A DNA stretch of 64,000 bases from an uncultured Eubacteriales bacterium (GTDB lineage Bacteria; Bacillota; Clostridia; Christensenellales; Aristaeellaceae): positions 1 through 64,000 of the forward strand of contig CACWHI010000003.1 of assembly GCA_902760595.1 (NCBI GenBank), written 5' to 3'. Shown one piece after another: positions 17,507 through 24,953 of the stretch. Both the position numbers and the translations under genes were made by a program. The first letter of the stretch is position 1. The number at the start of each line of letters is the position of its first letter. The notes under the pieces were generated by a model. The model did no database searches. It saw nothing but the letters and a program-made list of their open reading frames with translations, and had not been told where the DNA came from.

Positions 17507-18205
17507 ATGGCGACGCTGCATAATACCGCGAAACCCGGCGATTTTGCCAAGACGGTGCTGATGCCCGGCGACCCGCTGCGGGCGCGCTTCATCGCGGAAA
17601 ACTTCCTGGACAACCGCGTGCTGGTCAACGACGTGCGCGGCATTCAGGGCTATACCGGCGAGTACAAGGGCAAGCGCGTGTCCGTCATGGCTTCCGGCAT
17701 GGGCATGCCTTCCATCGGCATCTATTCCTATGAGCTGTACCATATGTACGACGTGGATAACATCATCCGCGTCGGCTCCGCCGGCCTGATCGACAAGGGG
17801 CTGAAAATCCGCTCCGTCCTCGCGGCGATGAGCGCCTACTCCAACTCCAGCTACGGCGCGCAGTTCGGGTTCCGCGGCAACCTGGCCCCCTGCGCCTCCT
17901 ATGACCTGCTGAGCAGGGCGGTGGAAGCCGCGAAGGCGCGCAACGTGAACATCCACGTCGGGCCGGTCTATTCCTCGGATACCTTCTATGACGAGGATCC
18001 CCAGAACGAGATCCTGGAGCGCATGGGCGTGCTGGCCGTGGAGATGGAGGCCTACGCCCTGTACCTGAACGCCGCCCGCGCGCGGAAAAACGCGCTGGCG
18101 CTGCTGACGATCTCCGACAACCCCTACACCGGAGAAAGCTGCACCGCGCAGGAAGTCCGCGAGACCTTCACCCAGATGATGGAGATCGCGCTGGAGATCG
18201 CCTGA
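17507..18205 (+). CDS. deoD: Purine nucleoside phosphorylase, DeoD type
   Basis: A 232-residue hexameric-type nucleoside phosphorylase that cleaves purine (deoxy)ribonucleosides with phosphate for salvage. The family start HNTAKPGDFAKTVLMPGDPLRA is present, with the phosphate site MGMPSIGIYSYEL, the VGSAGLI loop, the EMEAYALYLNA ligand segment and SDNPYTGE containing the catalytic Asp. Length is normal. The start ATG follows GGGAGG by about 9 nt. Three genes for exported proteins follow within short gaps (25, 23 and 25 nt) and may be on the same transcript. Confidence 0.96.
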   Translation: MATLHNTAKPGDFAKTVLMPGDPLRARFIAENFLDNRVLVNDVRGIQGYTGEYKGKRVSVMASGMGMPSIGIYSYELYHMYDVDNIIRVGSAGLIDKGLKIRSVLAAMSAYSNSSYGAQFGFRGNLAPCASYDLLSRAVEAAKARNVNIHVGPVYSSDTFYDEDPQNEILERMGVLAVEMEAYALYLNAARARKNALALLTISDNPYTGESCTAQEVRETFTQMMEIALEIA

Positions 18206-18230
18206 CGCTTTTGATTTGAGGTAACGATAT

Positions 18231-19283
18231 ATGAAAAAACTGATCAATCTCCTGTGCCTGGCGCTGTGCCTGTGCCTGGCCGTGCCGGCGCTCGCCGCGC
18301 CGCACCGCGACCGCAGGACCGTGACGGACCTGAGCGAGGAGCTGGAGACAGCCGTATCCCTGTTCGGCGGCGCCTCGCTGCTCAGGGACGTGTACGAGCT
18401 GAAGGAGGGCGAACCGGTGCCCCAGGCGCTCGAAGAGGGCGCGCTGCTGGTGGGCTTTGGCCGGCACCTGCTGCCGAACCTGGACGGCGACGCCACCGAC
18501 GGCAAGGAGACCGCAGACGCCGCGGCGCTCTCCGGCCTGCTCGGCCAGCTGTTCACGGGCGAGACCGCCGTGCCGGAAACGCCCAGCTGCCCCTGTATCA
18601 CCCGCGAGGGCGACAAGCTGACCTTCGATATTACGGACGTGGACGTGGAATCCGCCGGCGGGGCGTATATCTTCTCCGCCTGGCAGGACGACCGGCGCGT
18701 CACCGTGCTGGCGGACCTGTACAGCGCGATCTCGTATTTCGGCGAGGACGTGGAGCTGATCTCCGAGGAATACATCCTCTGGATCCGTACGGCGCAGTTC
18801 GTGCTCGAACGGGACGAGGCCGCGGCGCTGGGCTACCGCCTGGTGTCCATGGTCAGCTATCCGGACTGGCTGGACGGCGCGGTCAACGAGTGGGAGCTGA
18901 CCCTGGGCGAGGACTATGAGGTCAACCTGCCCACCTTCTTCCGCCTCGCCTCCTCCGAGGACGGGACGGACACCTATGCCGCCGAAGGCCTGGACGCTTC
19001 GCTGACGATCCAGACGCTGCCCGCGTCCGGTCAGGACCCGCTGTCCGCGGCCCGGGAGGAGTACGCCGCCGCGCATCCGGACGCCTCGATCGTGATGGAG
19101 CCGGATCTCAGCTACTTTACGGCGGAGACGGACGGCATGTATGTGATGTATGTGGTGCCCGAGGAGGCGGACAGCCTGCACGTCCTGACGCTCACCTTCC
19201 CCAGCGAGCGCCAGTACGAATTCTCCTTCTACGGCGAGATCATCCGCAATTCCTTCTACTGCGAAGGAATGGGATTAGGTTGA
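18231..19283 (+). CDS. Exported protein of unknown function
   Basis: A 350-residue protein with a clear signal peptide (MKKLINLLCLALCLCLAVPALAA). The mature part is acidic. No catalytic motif was recognised. The C-terminal third (from about residue 235) reads as a small lipoprotein-like domain common in Bacillota exported proteins, ending SERQYEFSFYGEIIRNSF. It lies between deoD and the phosphodiester glycosidase gene on the same strand with short gaps. TTTGAGG precedes the ATG. Confidence 0.7.
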   Translation: MKKLINLLCLALCLCLAVPALAAPHRDRRTVTDLSEELETAVSLFGGASLLRDVYELKEGEPVPQALEEGALLVGFGRHLLPNLDGDATDGKETADAAALSGLLGQLFTGETAVPETPSCPCITREGDKLTFDITDVDVESAGGAYIFSAWQDDRRVTVLADLYSAISYFGEDVELISEEYILWIRTAQFVLERDEAAALGYRLVSMVSYPDWLDGAVNEWELTLGEDYEVNLPTFFRLASSEDGTDTYAAEGLDASLTIQTLPASGQDPLSAAREEYAAAHPDASIVMEPDLSYFTAETDGMYVMYVVPEEADSLHVLTLTFPSERQYEFSFYGEIIRNSFYCEGMGLG

Positions 19284-19306
19284 ATATTTGCTTCTGAGGT
19301 TGATCC

Positions 19307-20194
19307 ATGAAAAGAATCGTTTCCGCGTTTCTGTGCCTGGCCCTTTGCCTGACGGGCGTGTGCGCCCTTGGTGAGGGAAGCTGGGGCCAGGAGCCGCTAT
19401 GCTTTACCGGCGATGTGTACGCCTCCTACGATGACAGCGCGATGCCGGACGGGCACCTGAAGATCGCCATCAAGTATGTGGATGAGCGGCCCGCCCGGGA
19501 GCGCCAGTATTTCATCTGCGATATCCAGGTGAAATCGCCCGACGCCCTGACCACCGCGTTTTTTAACCCCGGCAACATGAAAAAGACCGGTCTGCTGGAG
19601 GATATCGCCAAAAACAACCAGGCGGTGCTGGCGGTGAACTGCGACTTCTGCGGCGACCACGACAGCGGCGTCATCATCCGCAACGGCCAGCTGTACCGGG
19701 CGGAAAAGACCTATAAGCTGGATATGCTGATGATCGACGGCGACGGAAACTTCGCGCTGCACAACGGCAACCGCAAGCAGGACGACGTGAAGGCGCTGGC
19801 GCAGCAGCTGCTCAGCCGCGGCATCGTGCACACCATCGAGTTCGGCCCCGCGCTGGTGGAGAACGGGCAGGCCCTGTCCTTCAAGACCAAAACGGACAAC
19901 GACAACAAGTACGTGATCTCCACGCGCTCCAGCCAGCTGGAGTCCCGGACCGCCGTGGGCCAGATCAGCCCGCTCCACTATGTGATCATCGTGGCGGACG
20001 GCACCCGGAAATCCAACGGCAACTGGGACGGCTATTCCCTGCAGGAGCTGCAGCAGATGTTCTTGGACTGCGGCGCCCAGACCGCCATCAATCTGGACGG
20101 CGGCGGCTCCACCAAGCTGTATTTCTACGGCCAGGTCATCAACCGGCCGACCAGCTCGTCCCGCCAGGTCAGCGACGCGCTGATTTTCAAATAA
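19307..20194 (+). CDS. Exported phosphodiester glycosidase (NAGPA family)
   Basis: A 295-residue protein with a signal peptide (1-21). The body matches the phosphodiester glycosidase / DUF2233 family: AVNCDFCGDHDSGVIIRNGQLYR in the middle, FGPALVENG, and the hallmark NLDGGGSTKLYF near residue 262 with following DALIF. Human NAGPA removes GlcNAc from phosphodiester-linked glycans; bacterial members are exported and probably act on exopolysaccharide or wall glycans. Its neighbours are exported proteins including a CapA-like one, in line with an envelope polymer role. CTGAGG lies before the ATG. Confidence 0.85.
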   Translation: MKRIVSAFLCLALCLTGVCALGEGSWGQEPLCFTGDVYASYDDSAMPDGHLKIAIKYVDERPARERQYFICDIQVKSPDALTTAFFNPGNMKKTGLLEDIAKNNQAVLAVNCDFCGDHDSGVIIRNGQLYRAEKTYKLDMLMIDGDGNFALHNGNRKQDDVKALAQQLLSRGIVHTIEFGPALVENGQALSFKTKTDNDNKYVISTRSSQLESRTAVGQISPLHYVIIVADGTRKSNGNWDGYSLQELQQMFLDCGAQTAINLDGGGSTKLYFYGQVINRPTSSSRQVSDALIFK

Positions 20195-20219
20195 ATACGA
20201 TACATAAGGGGTCTTTTTC

Positions 20220-21854
20220 GTGGATCAGTGCCGCCGTATCCTGATTGTTCTGATGGTCATGTCGCTGCTCTGCCTCTCTGTCCCGGCCGGGACGGAAGGG
20301 GCAGAGGATTCTGATGTTCCGGCGGAAACGGCGGAGCCTCAGCCCACGCCGGAAGCCGGCGCGGCTTCGCCGGAGCTTGAGGAGATCGAGGAAGAGATCG
20401 AAGACGCCGAGGCTGCCGAAGAGGCCGCGGAGGAGGCGGAAGCCGCCGAGGAGACGGAGGGAGAAGCGCCCGCCGAGGAGGTCCTCTGGTACGGCCGCGT
20501 CAAGCTGGCGAAGAGCGCTTCCCTCGCCCTCCGCGAGACCATGACCACCGGCAACGTCTACACTGCCACCGGCAGCGCGAAGAAGGGCGAGATCGTGGCG
20601 GTGCTCGGCGAGGTCCAGCAGTGGGTCTATGTCCGTGCCAGGGACGGCGAGGGCTATATGCTGAAGAAATTCCTCGTGAAGGCGGAGCCGGGCGAGGAGA
20701 CCGAGCCGGAGCCGACGCCCACGCCGAAAAAGGAGGACGGCCCGTATCTCCCGGCGGACGAGACGCCCTTCGAGCCCACCACCTACCTGGATACCCGCGC
20801 CGCCTTCCCTGAGGAAGAGGGCGAGGCCCAGAAGGTGCTGCTTTCCTTTATCGGGGACGTGACGCTGGGCTGCAACGAGAACGCCCACGCCAGCAACCGC
20901 TCCATCGACGCCTATGTGAAGAAGTACGGCTACGACTATCCCTTCCGCAAGGTGCGCTATATCCTGGAGCAGGACGACCTGACCATCGCCAATGTGGAGG
21001 GCACCTTCCACAGCGACACCTCGGGCCTGACTCCGCAGACCAAGAAGGCCTACAATTTCCGCGCCACGCCCGACTATGTGGAAATCCTGAAGCAGGGCAG
21101 CGTGGAGGCTGCGGCGCTGGGCAACAACCACACCATCGACTACGGCGAGCCCGGCTTTACCGAGACCATGGCGACCCTGGAGCAGGCCGGCATCGAATGG
21201 TTCGCGAACACCGAGTTCAGCGCGAAGAGCTATATCTTCGAGCATCAGGGTGTCCGGATCGGGCTGGTCAGCTGCTACGTATCCCACTGGGTCATCAACA
21301 ACGGCGAGCACATCTCGGAGATCAACGCCACTATCGAGGATGTGAAGGCCCAGGGCGTGGACGTGCTGATCGCGTATATGCACGGCGGCGTGGAGTACGA
21401 AAAGGTGCACGACACGCACCAGGTGCGCTTCGCCAAGTATTTCATCAGCAAGGGCGTGGACATCGTGATCGGCAGCCACCCGCACATCCTGCAGGGCTGC
21501 GAGATGATCGACGGCGTGCCCGTGTTCTACTCGCTGGGCAATTTCGTGTTCGGCGGGAACTTCCAGTTCTTCAACAAGCGGCACAGCACCAACCTGCGCT
21601 ATACGGCCATCCTGCAGTGCGCTCTGTCCTTTGACGAGAACCACAATTACCTGGGCTGCCGGTTCAATATCATCCCCTGCCGCCTCGGCGCGGACTCCAT
21701 GGTCAACCAGTACCAGCCCTATCCCGTCACCGGCGATGAGGCGGACGCGGCCCTCGCTCAGATCCAGCTGGACACCAACAAGTTCTGGCGGATCGACAAC
21801 GTACAGCCCGATATCGGCGCGATGCAGGCGTTCATCCCCGCGAAAAAGAAATAA
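20220..21854 (+). CDS. Exported CapA-family protein with SH3-like domain
   Basis: A 544-residue protein: N-terminal signal segment (about 7-24), an extremely acidic Ala/Glu stretch (about 50-85), an SH3-like domain (about 88-160, ending VYVRARDGEGYMLKKFL), a Pro/Thr linker, then a CapA (poly-gamma-glutamate synthesis) domain from ~205. CapA motifs are visible: SFIGDVTLGCNE, ANVEGTFHS, ALGNNHTIDYG, AYMHGGVEY and IGSHPHILQG; the fold is metallophosphatase-like. It starts at GTG after AAGGGG. It follows two other exported proteins and has its own terminator. Confidence 0.88.
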   Translation: MDQCRRILIVLMVMSLLCLSVPAGTEGAEDSDVPAETAEPQPTPEAGAASPELEEIEEEIEDAEAAEEAAEEAEAAEETEGEAPAEEVLWYGRVKLAKSASLALRETMTTGNVYTATGSAKKGEIVAVLGEVQQWVYVRARDGEGYMLKKFLVKAEPGEETEPEPTPTPKKEDGPYLPADETPFEPTTYLDTRAAFPEEEGEAQKVLLSFIGDVTLGCNENAHASNRSIDAYVKKYGYDYPFRKVRYILEQDDLTIANVEGTFHSDTSGLTPQTKKAYNFRATPDYVEILKQGSVEAAALGNNHTIDYGEPGFTETMATLEQAGIEWFANTEFSAKSYIFEHQGVRIGLVSCYVSHWVINNGEHISEINATIEDVKAQGVDVLIAYMHGGVEYEKVHDTHQVRFAKYFISKGVDIVIGSHPHILQGCEMIDGVPVFYSLGNFVFGGNFQFFNKRHSTNLRYTAILQCALSFDENHNYLGCRFNIIPCRLGADSMVNQYQPYPVTGDEADAALAQIQLDTNKFWRIDNVQPDIGAMQAFIPAKKK

Positions 21855-21865
21855 CGGGTCACAAT

Positions 21866-21891
21866 GGGCGGACACGGTTCCGCCCTTTTTT
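21866..21891 (+). terminator. Terminator after capA-like gene
   Basis: Stem GGGCGGA/TCCGCCC with a six-base loop followed by six T, 12 nt after the stop. Confidence 0.9.
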
Positions 21892-21896
21892 GGCCC

Positions 21897-21925
21897 TTTT
21901 CAAACGTGTTCTGTTATGGTAAAAT
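21897..21925 (+). promoter_or_regulatory. Predicted rubrerythrin promoter
   Basis: TAAAAT (21920-21925) preceded by TATGG, an extended -10, with a weak TTTTCA (21897-21902) 17 nt upstream. Confidence 0.45.
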
Positions 21926-21982
21926 GTGTCCGGAGACAAAGAAGCGGCCAAGGCCGCTGTACAAGACAAGGAGGAAAAGAAT

Positions 21983-22525
21983 ATGAAGTGGATTTGCAAG
22001 GTTTGCGGTTATGTGTACGAAGGCGAACAGCCCCCGGAAAAGTGCCCGGTGTGCAAGGCACCCGCGTCCAAGTTTGAACAGCTTGCGGAAGAGCGCGTCT
22101 GGGCCGCGGAGCATGTGGTCGGCGTCGCGAAGGGGCTTGATCAGCGCATCATTGACGGACTGCGTGAAAACTTCAACGGCGAGTGCTCTGAGGTCGGTAT
22201 GTACCTGGCCATGAGCCGCGTCGCATTCCGCGAGGGCTATCCCGAGATCGGCGAATACTGGAAGACCGCCGCGTTCGAGGAAGCGGATCACGCCAGCCGC
22301 TTTGCCGAAATGCTGGGCGAAGTCGTGACCGACTCCAGCGAAAAGAACCTGGCCATGCGCGTGGAAGCCGAATGGGGCGCCACCGAGGGCAAGACCGAGC
22401 TGGCCAAGCTCGCAAAAGAACTCGGCTACGACGCCATCCATGACAGTGTGCATGAAATGGCGAGGGACGAGGCGAGGCACGGAAAGGCCTTCGCTGGACT
22501 GCTGAAGAGGTACTTCGGGAAATAA
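21983..22525 (+). CDS. Reverse rubrerythrin (N-terminal rubredoxin domain)
   Basis: A 180-residue protein that reduces hydrogen peroxide in anaerobes. Domain order is reversed relative to classical rubrerythrin: a rubredoxin-type Fe(Cys)4 site (C5, C8, C21, C24) first, then a ferritin-like di-iron domain with ligands in [19 protein letters not shown] and the final ExxH (E163, H166). AAGGAGGAAA precedes the ATG. The last 18 codons (E163-K180 plus stop) are duplicated twice downstream with synonymous changes only, so this 3' end appears to be a site of repeated insertion. Its own terminator follows the stop. Confidence 0.95.
   Translation: MKWICKVCGYVYEGEQPPEKCPVCKAPASKFEQLAEERVWAAEHVVGVAKGLDQRIIDGLRENFNGECSEVGMYLAMSRVAFREGYPEIGEYWKTAAFEEADHASRFAEMLGEVVTDSSEKNLAMRVEAEWGATEGKTELAKLAKELGYDAIHDSVHEMARDEARHGKAFAGLLKRYFGK
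22469..22525 (+). repeat. Rubrerythrin 3'-end repeat, copy A (in gene)
   Basis: The functional copy: codons for E163-K180 and TAA of the rubrerythrin gene. It encodes [18 protein letters not shown], which includes the last di-iron ligands ExxH. Confidence 0.9.
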
Positions 22526-22536
22526 GAACCTGCATT

Positions 22537-22570
22537 GGGAGACGGGATTTTCTCGTCTCCCTTCGGTATT
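22537..22570 (+). terminator. Terminator-like hairpin after tail copy A
   Basis: GGGAGACG/CGTCTCCC stem (22537-22544 with 22554-22561) followed by TTCGGTATTT, 11 nt after the rubrerythrin stop. Confidence 0.65.
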
Positions 22571-22575
22571 TCGCA

Positions 22576-22920
22576 ATGAACATCAAGCGCATCGTCAAAT
22601 GGGCCGTTCCCTTATTTGTGCTTTTATATTTCCCGCTCATGTTTTACATGGGCGTCATGGATTATCATGCACACACTGATGACCCTTTTACCATCATGTT
22701 CGGAGTACCCTGCGCGATCTGTTGCATCATAGGCTGCTTCCTGGCGCTGAAGCGGAAAGAAAGCGGTCTTGCAGTTGTGTGTGCTTTAGCAGCTGCATCT
22801 TGCGTCTTCTTCTGCTATTGGATATATCGCATTCCTTTCTGTACAATGTGTGAGCCAATCGACAGGAACCATCTTGGATTCATGTTGGAACCATTTGCAG
22901 ACAAGTTCTATGGTCCATAA
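22576..22920 (+). CDS. Small membrane protein, cassette cargo 1
   Basis: A 114-residue protein with about three hydrophobic segments (about 8-29, 44-58 and 65-85) and several Cys. Family not recognised. Base composition is clearly AT-richer than the neighbouring genes, suggesting transfer. It lies between copies A and B of the rubrerythrin 3' end, starting only 15 nt after the stem of the rubrerythrin terminator. No Shine-Dalgarno is visible before the ATG, so expression is uncertain; a leaderless or downstream-promoter arrangement is possible. Confidence 0.6.
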   Translation: MNIKRIVKWAVPLFVLLYFPLMFYMGVMDYHAHTDDPFTIMFGVPCAICCIIGCFLALKRKESGLAVVCALAAASCVFFCYWIYRIPFCTMCEPIDRNHLGFMLEPFADKFYGP

Positions 22921-22928
22921 ATTACAAC

Positions 22929-22985
22929 GAAGCTCGACACGGCAAGGCGTTCGCAGGACTGCTCAAGCGGTATTTCGGGAAGTAA
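22929..22985 (+). repeat. Rubrerythrin 3'-end repeat, copy B (detached)
   Basis: 57 nt encoding exactly the last 18 residues of rubrerythrin plus TAA, in an open frame with no start codon. It differs from copy A at 10 of 18 sense codons, all synonymous. Similarity starts abruptly at the Glu codon (two bases earlier at most). Confidence 0.92.
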
Positions 22986-22995
22986 TCTTCCATCG

Positions 22996-23020
22996 TGTGG
23001 CGGGGCTTCCCGCCACATTT
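22996..23020 (+). terminator. Terminator-like hairpin after tail copy B
   Basis: TGTGGCGGG/CCCGCCACA perfect 9-bp stem with a 4-nt loop, then TTT, 11 nt after the copy B stop. It is unrelated in sequence to the hairpins after copies A and C. Confidence 0.65.
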
Positions 23021-23048
23021 CATATTCCCGGTGAAGCGAGGTGGCGTA

Positions 23049-23540
23049 ATGCGTTTTCAATCCATTAACAGATTGCGGGATTTTGAGTTTCATGATTCCA
23101 TGTGGTCACTGGCTGATTGCGATTCCGCGTCTTTTGCATTCGATGTAACAGCGCTGAATCTTCATCAGGACGCGCCGCAGAATCCTGAAAGCTGCGATAT
23201 GGAAATCGAAAACGCGTGCGTCTTCTTCGTCGAGTTCCGCCTGGCTGTTTATGAACCAGGCGTGGCCTGGACAACCGACGCTTCGGGAAAATCCTGCCCC
23301 ACTGAGCCGCGAAAGACGTACACTGGCGACGAAGCCATCGCGCTGTTTCAGCTTGAGGCTAAGCATGGAATCTGGGTCTACGCTTTGGAGCAAACCGATA
23401 CCGGTGAATGGGTTTTGTCAGGTTGTGGGGAAGAACCCTATTTTGAAGTCAGGTTTTCCTTCGATCAAGTCGTGATCGAATGGGATGCTTTCCGCCGCCC
23501 TGCCTGGTATGTTCTCCGTTCGCGTGGTATTGAGGCTTGA
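23049..23540 (+). CDS. Cytosolic protein of unknown function, cassette cargo 2
   Basis: A 163-residue soluble acidic protein without signal peptide or membrane segment. It resembles small hypothetical proteins with an N-terminal FHDSMWSL segment followed by LNLHQDAPQNP and DMEIENACVFF; I cannot name a family. The start is the ATG after GAGGTGG; an in-frame upstream GTG lies in the preceding terminator. The TGA stop overlaps the first bases of tail copy C. Composition is closer to 50% GC than the flanking genes. The size and isolated setting would fit an immunity- or defence-type accessory gene, but nothing proves that. Confidence 0.65.
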   Translation: MRFQSINRLRDFEFHDSMWSLADCDSASFAFDVTALNLHQDAPQNPESCDMEIENACVFFVEFRLAVYEPGVAWTTDASGKSCPTEPRKTYTGDEAIALFQLEAKHGIWVYALEQTDTGEWVLSGCGEEPYFEVRFSFDQVVIEWDAFRRPAWYVLRSRGIEA

Positions 23541-23595
23541 AGCCCGGCATGGCAAGGCCTTCGCCGGCCTGCTGAAGAGGTATTTCGGGAAATAA
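23539..23595 (+). repeat. Rubrerythrin 3'-end repeat, copy C (detached)
   Basis: 57 nt encoding the same 18 residues plus TAA, differing from copy A at 8 sense codons, again all synonymous. It begins within the stop codon of cargo 2. Confidence 0.92.
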
Positions 23596-23623
23596 GATCC
23601 ACTGGATATTTCAAGGCTTACAT

Positions 23624-23655
23624 AGGGTGACATCGAAGGGTGTCACTCTTTTTTG
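23624..23655 (+). terminator. Terminator after tail copy C
   Basis: AGGGTGACA/TGTCACTCT stem (one G-T pair) followed by seven T. It is the best terminator of the three and probably the original rubrerythrin terminator. Confidence 0.8.
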
Positions 23656-23773
23656 TTGCTATTGCTTGTACTATTCCCTTTCTGGCCCCTCCTTTATGCC
23701 CGGACTTGTACTTTTCTCATCTTGTACCAATTTGGCAGAGCCATTATCACATGATATGACGCTCTCCGAAGTA

Positions 23774-23940
23774 ATACTAATCTCTGGTAAAACCGCTAAA
23801 TCTTGCACGTGTCTTTGACGCTTGCTCAGCGTCACCCACCCTCACCGTACCAACGGGTACGCTTTCGTGCTCGTGCGTGTTCCTTGATCAAACGCCAAAT
23901 CCACGCACAATCTTTTAGCATTTTTACCAGATATTAGTAT
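23774..23940. repeat. Palindromic repeat family 1, copy 1 (167 bp)
   Basis: Imperfect palindrome starting ATACTAATCTCTGGTAAAA and ending with the inverse (TTTTTACCAGATATTAGTAT). Inside are two small hairpins, GACGCT/AGCGTC and CGTACC/GGGTACG. No open frame with a ribosome site. It is nearly identical to the copy at 24316-24476 apart from a 6-nt length difference and a few substitutions; the size and terminal inverted repeats fit a MITE-like element. Confidence 0.8.
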
Positions 23941-23968
23941 AAAACGCTTGATCCGTGCAAGTTTTGTC

Positions 23969-23997
23969 TTGAACAAATCCGTGATTTGTGCTATATT
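23969..23997 (+). promoter_or_regulatory. Promoter of small membrane protein gene
   Basis: TTGAAC (23969-23974), 17-nt spacer, TATATT (23992-23997), 38 nt before the ATG. Confidence 0.7.
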
Positions 23998-24034
23998 TTG
24001 CTAAACCAAAATGAAATCACGAGGAGGTCATACT

Positions 24035-24316
24035 ATGTTTGACAACATCGGAGGCAAAATCAAGAAGCTGGCAAAGATCATCTGCTGGATCGGCATCATC
24101 CTGTCCGTCATCACCGGCATCGCGGCCATCGCGTCCGGGAACAGCATGGTCAGGGTCAACGGCAGCTATACCAGCGTTTCCGGCGTGGCCGCCGGCATCA
24201 CGATCATTATTATCGGCTGCCTGGCATCCTGGATCGGCTCTTTCTTCACCTACGGCTTCGGCCAGCTGATCGAGAATACGGACGCCATCCGCGAAAACAC
24301 GCAGCGCATGAACTGA
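24035..24316 (+). CDS. Small two-helix membrane protein
   Basis: A 93-residue protein with two hydrophobic segments (about residues 14-34 and 50-76) and a short polar tail. It resembles unnamed Bacillota membrane proteins and gives no functional clue. A strong GAGGAGGT precedes the ATG, and a good promoter lies upstream. The gene is bracketed by direct copies of the 165-bp palindromic repeat; the second copy begins at the A of its TGA stop. Confidence 0.75.
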   Translation: MFDNIGGKIKKLAKIICWIGIILSVITGIAAIASGNSMVRVNGSYTSVSGVAAGITIIIIGCLASWIGSFFTYGFGQLIENTDAIRENTQRMN

Positions 24317-24476
24317 TACTAATCTCTGGTAAAACCGCTAAATCTTGCACGTGCCTTTGACGCTTGCTCAGCGTCACCCACCCTCACCGTACCTGCGGGT
24401 ACGCTTTCGTGCGGGTTCCTTGATCAAACGCCAAATCCACGCACAATCTTTTAGCATTTTTACCAGATATTAGTAT
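24316..24476. repeat. Palindromic repeat family 1, copy 2 (161 bp)
   Basis: Same element and same orientation as copy 1, with the same terminal inverted repeats. It starts exactly at the last base of the upstream gene's TGA (TGATACTAATC). Copies 1 and 2 are direct repeats flanking a promoter plus one gene. Confidence 0.8.
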
Positions 24477-24498
24477 GAGCGCTTTTTCCTTGACACAG

Positions 24499-24528
24499 GG
24501 GCTGTTGCGCATTGCCTGGCAACAGCCC
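24499..24528 (+). terminator. GCTGTTGC-type hairpin before ybjQ-like gene
   Basis: GGGCTGTTGC/GCAACAGCCC perfect 10-bp stem with a 10-nt loop. Only two T follow, so it may be a weak terminator or a leader hairpin of the next gene. Confidence 0.45.
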
Positions 24529-24578
24529 TTCATGAAATGCGGAAAACTGCCGCAGGGCAGACAAGAGGGAGGATAGGT

Positions 24579-24890
24579 ATGCTTATCGTGACGACGGAGA
24601 CCGTCAGCGGAAAGGAACTGGAAACGCTCGGCATGGTGAGGGGAAGCACCATTCAGACCGTGAACGCCTTCAGGGACATCGGCGCGGGCCTGAAGACCCT
24701 GGTGGGCGGTGAATTGAAGAAGTATAACGAAATGATGGACAATGCGCGCTCCATCGCCACGGAGAGAATGGTGGACGAGGCGAAACGCCTCGGCGCGGAC
24801 GCCATCGTCGGCGCGCGCTACGCCACTTCCTCGATCATGCAGAGCGCGGCCGAGGTCATGGCCTACGGAACGGCGGTCAAGTACAAATAA
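24579..24890 (+). CDS. YbjQ/UPF0145 family protein
   Basis: A 103-residue cytoplasmic protein of the YbjQ (heavy-metal-binding-like, DUF74) family: VTTETVSGKELETLGMVRG at the start, GGELKKYNEMMDNARSIATERM in the middle, and GADAIVGARYATSSIM near the end. The family forms pentamers and has no settled function. The ATG follows GAGGGAGGAT. It is probably monocistronic; the exported phosphoesterase follows 63 nt later. Confidence 0.92.
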   Translation: MLIVTTETVSGKELETLGMVRGSTIQTVNAFRDIGAGLKTLVGGELKKYNEMMDNARSIATERMVDEAKRLGADAIVGARYATSSIMQSAAEVMAYGTAVKYK

Positions 24891-24953
24891 CGGAGAGGTT
24901 TTTTGCAGCACCGGCTTCAAACCCGCCGTTCACTGAAAGCTGAGGAAACGCAC

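Noticed and set aside
22469-23595. Tails B and C as remnants of two complete, decayed rubrerythrin genes
   Set aside because: Nothing resembling the other 162 codons remains, the tails have no frame or sense mutations, and both start at the same codon; decay alone would not give this.
23696-23818. Short open frame between the rubrerythrin tail copy C and the palindromic repeat
   Set aside because: No ribosome site, no similarity, and it runs into the repeat.
22525-24500. CRISPR array or integron attC sites
   Set aside because: The repeats are few, coding-derived and unevenly spaced; no spacers of uniform size, no Cas or IntI gene.
24490-24518. Promoter from TTGACA at 24490 for the ybjQ-like gene
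   Set aside because: No acceptable -10 at 16-18 nt; the region is taken up by the GGGCTGTTGC hairpin.
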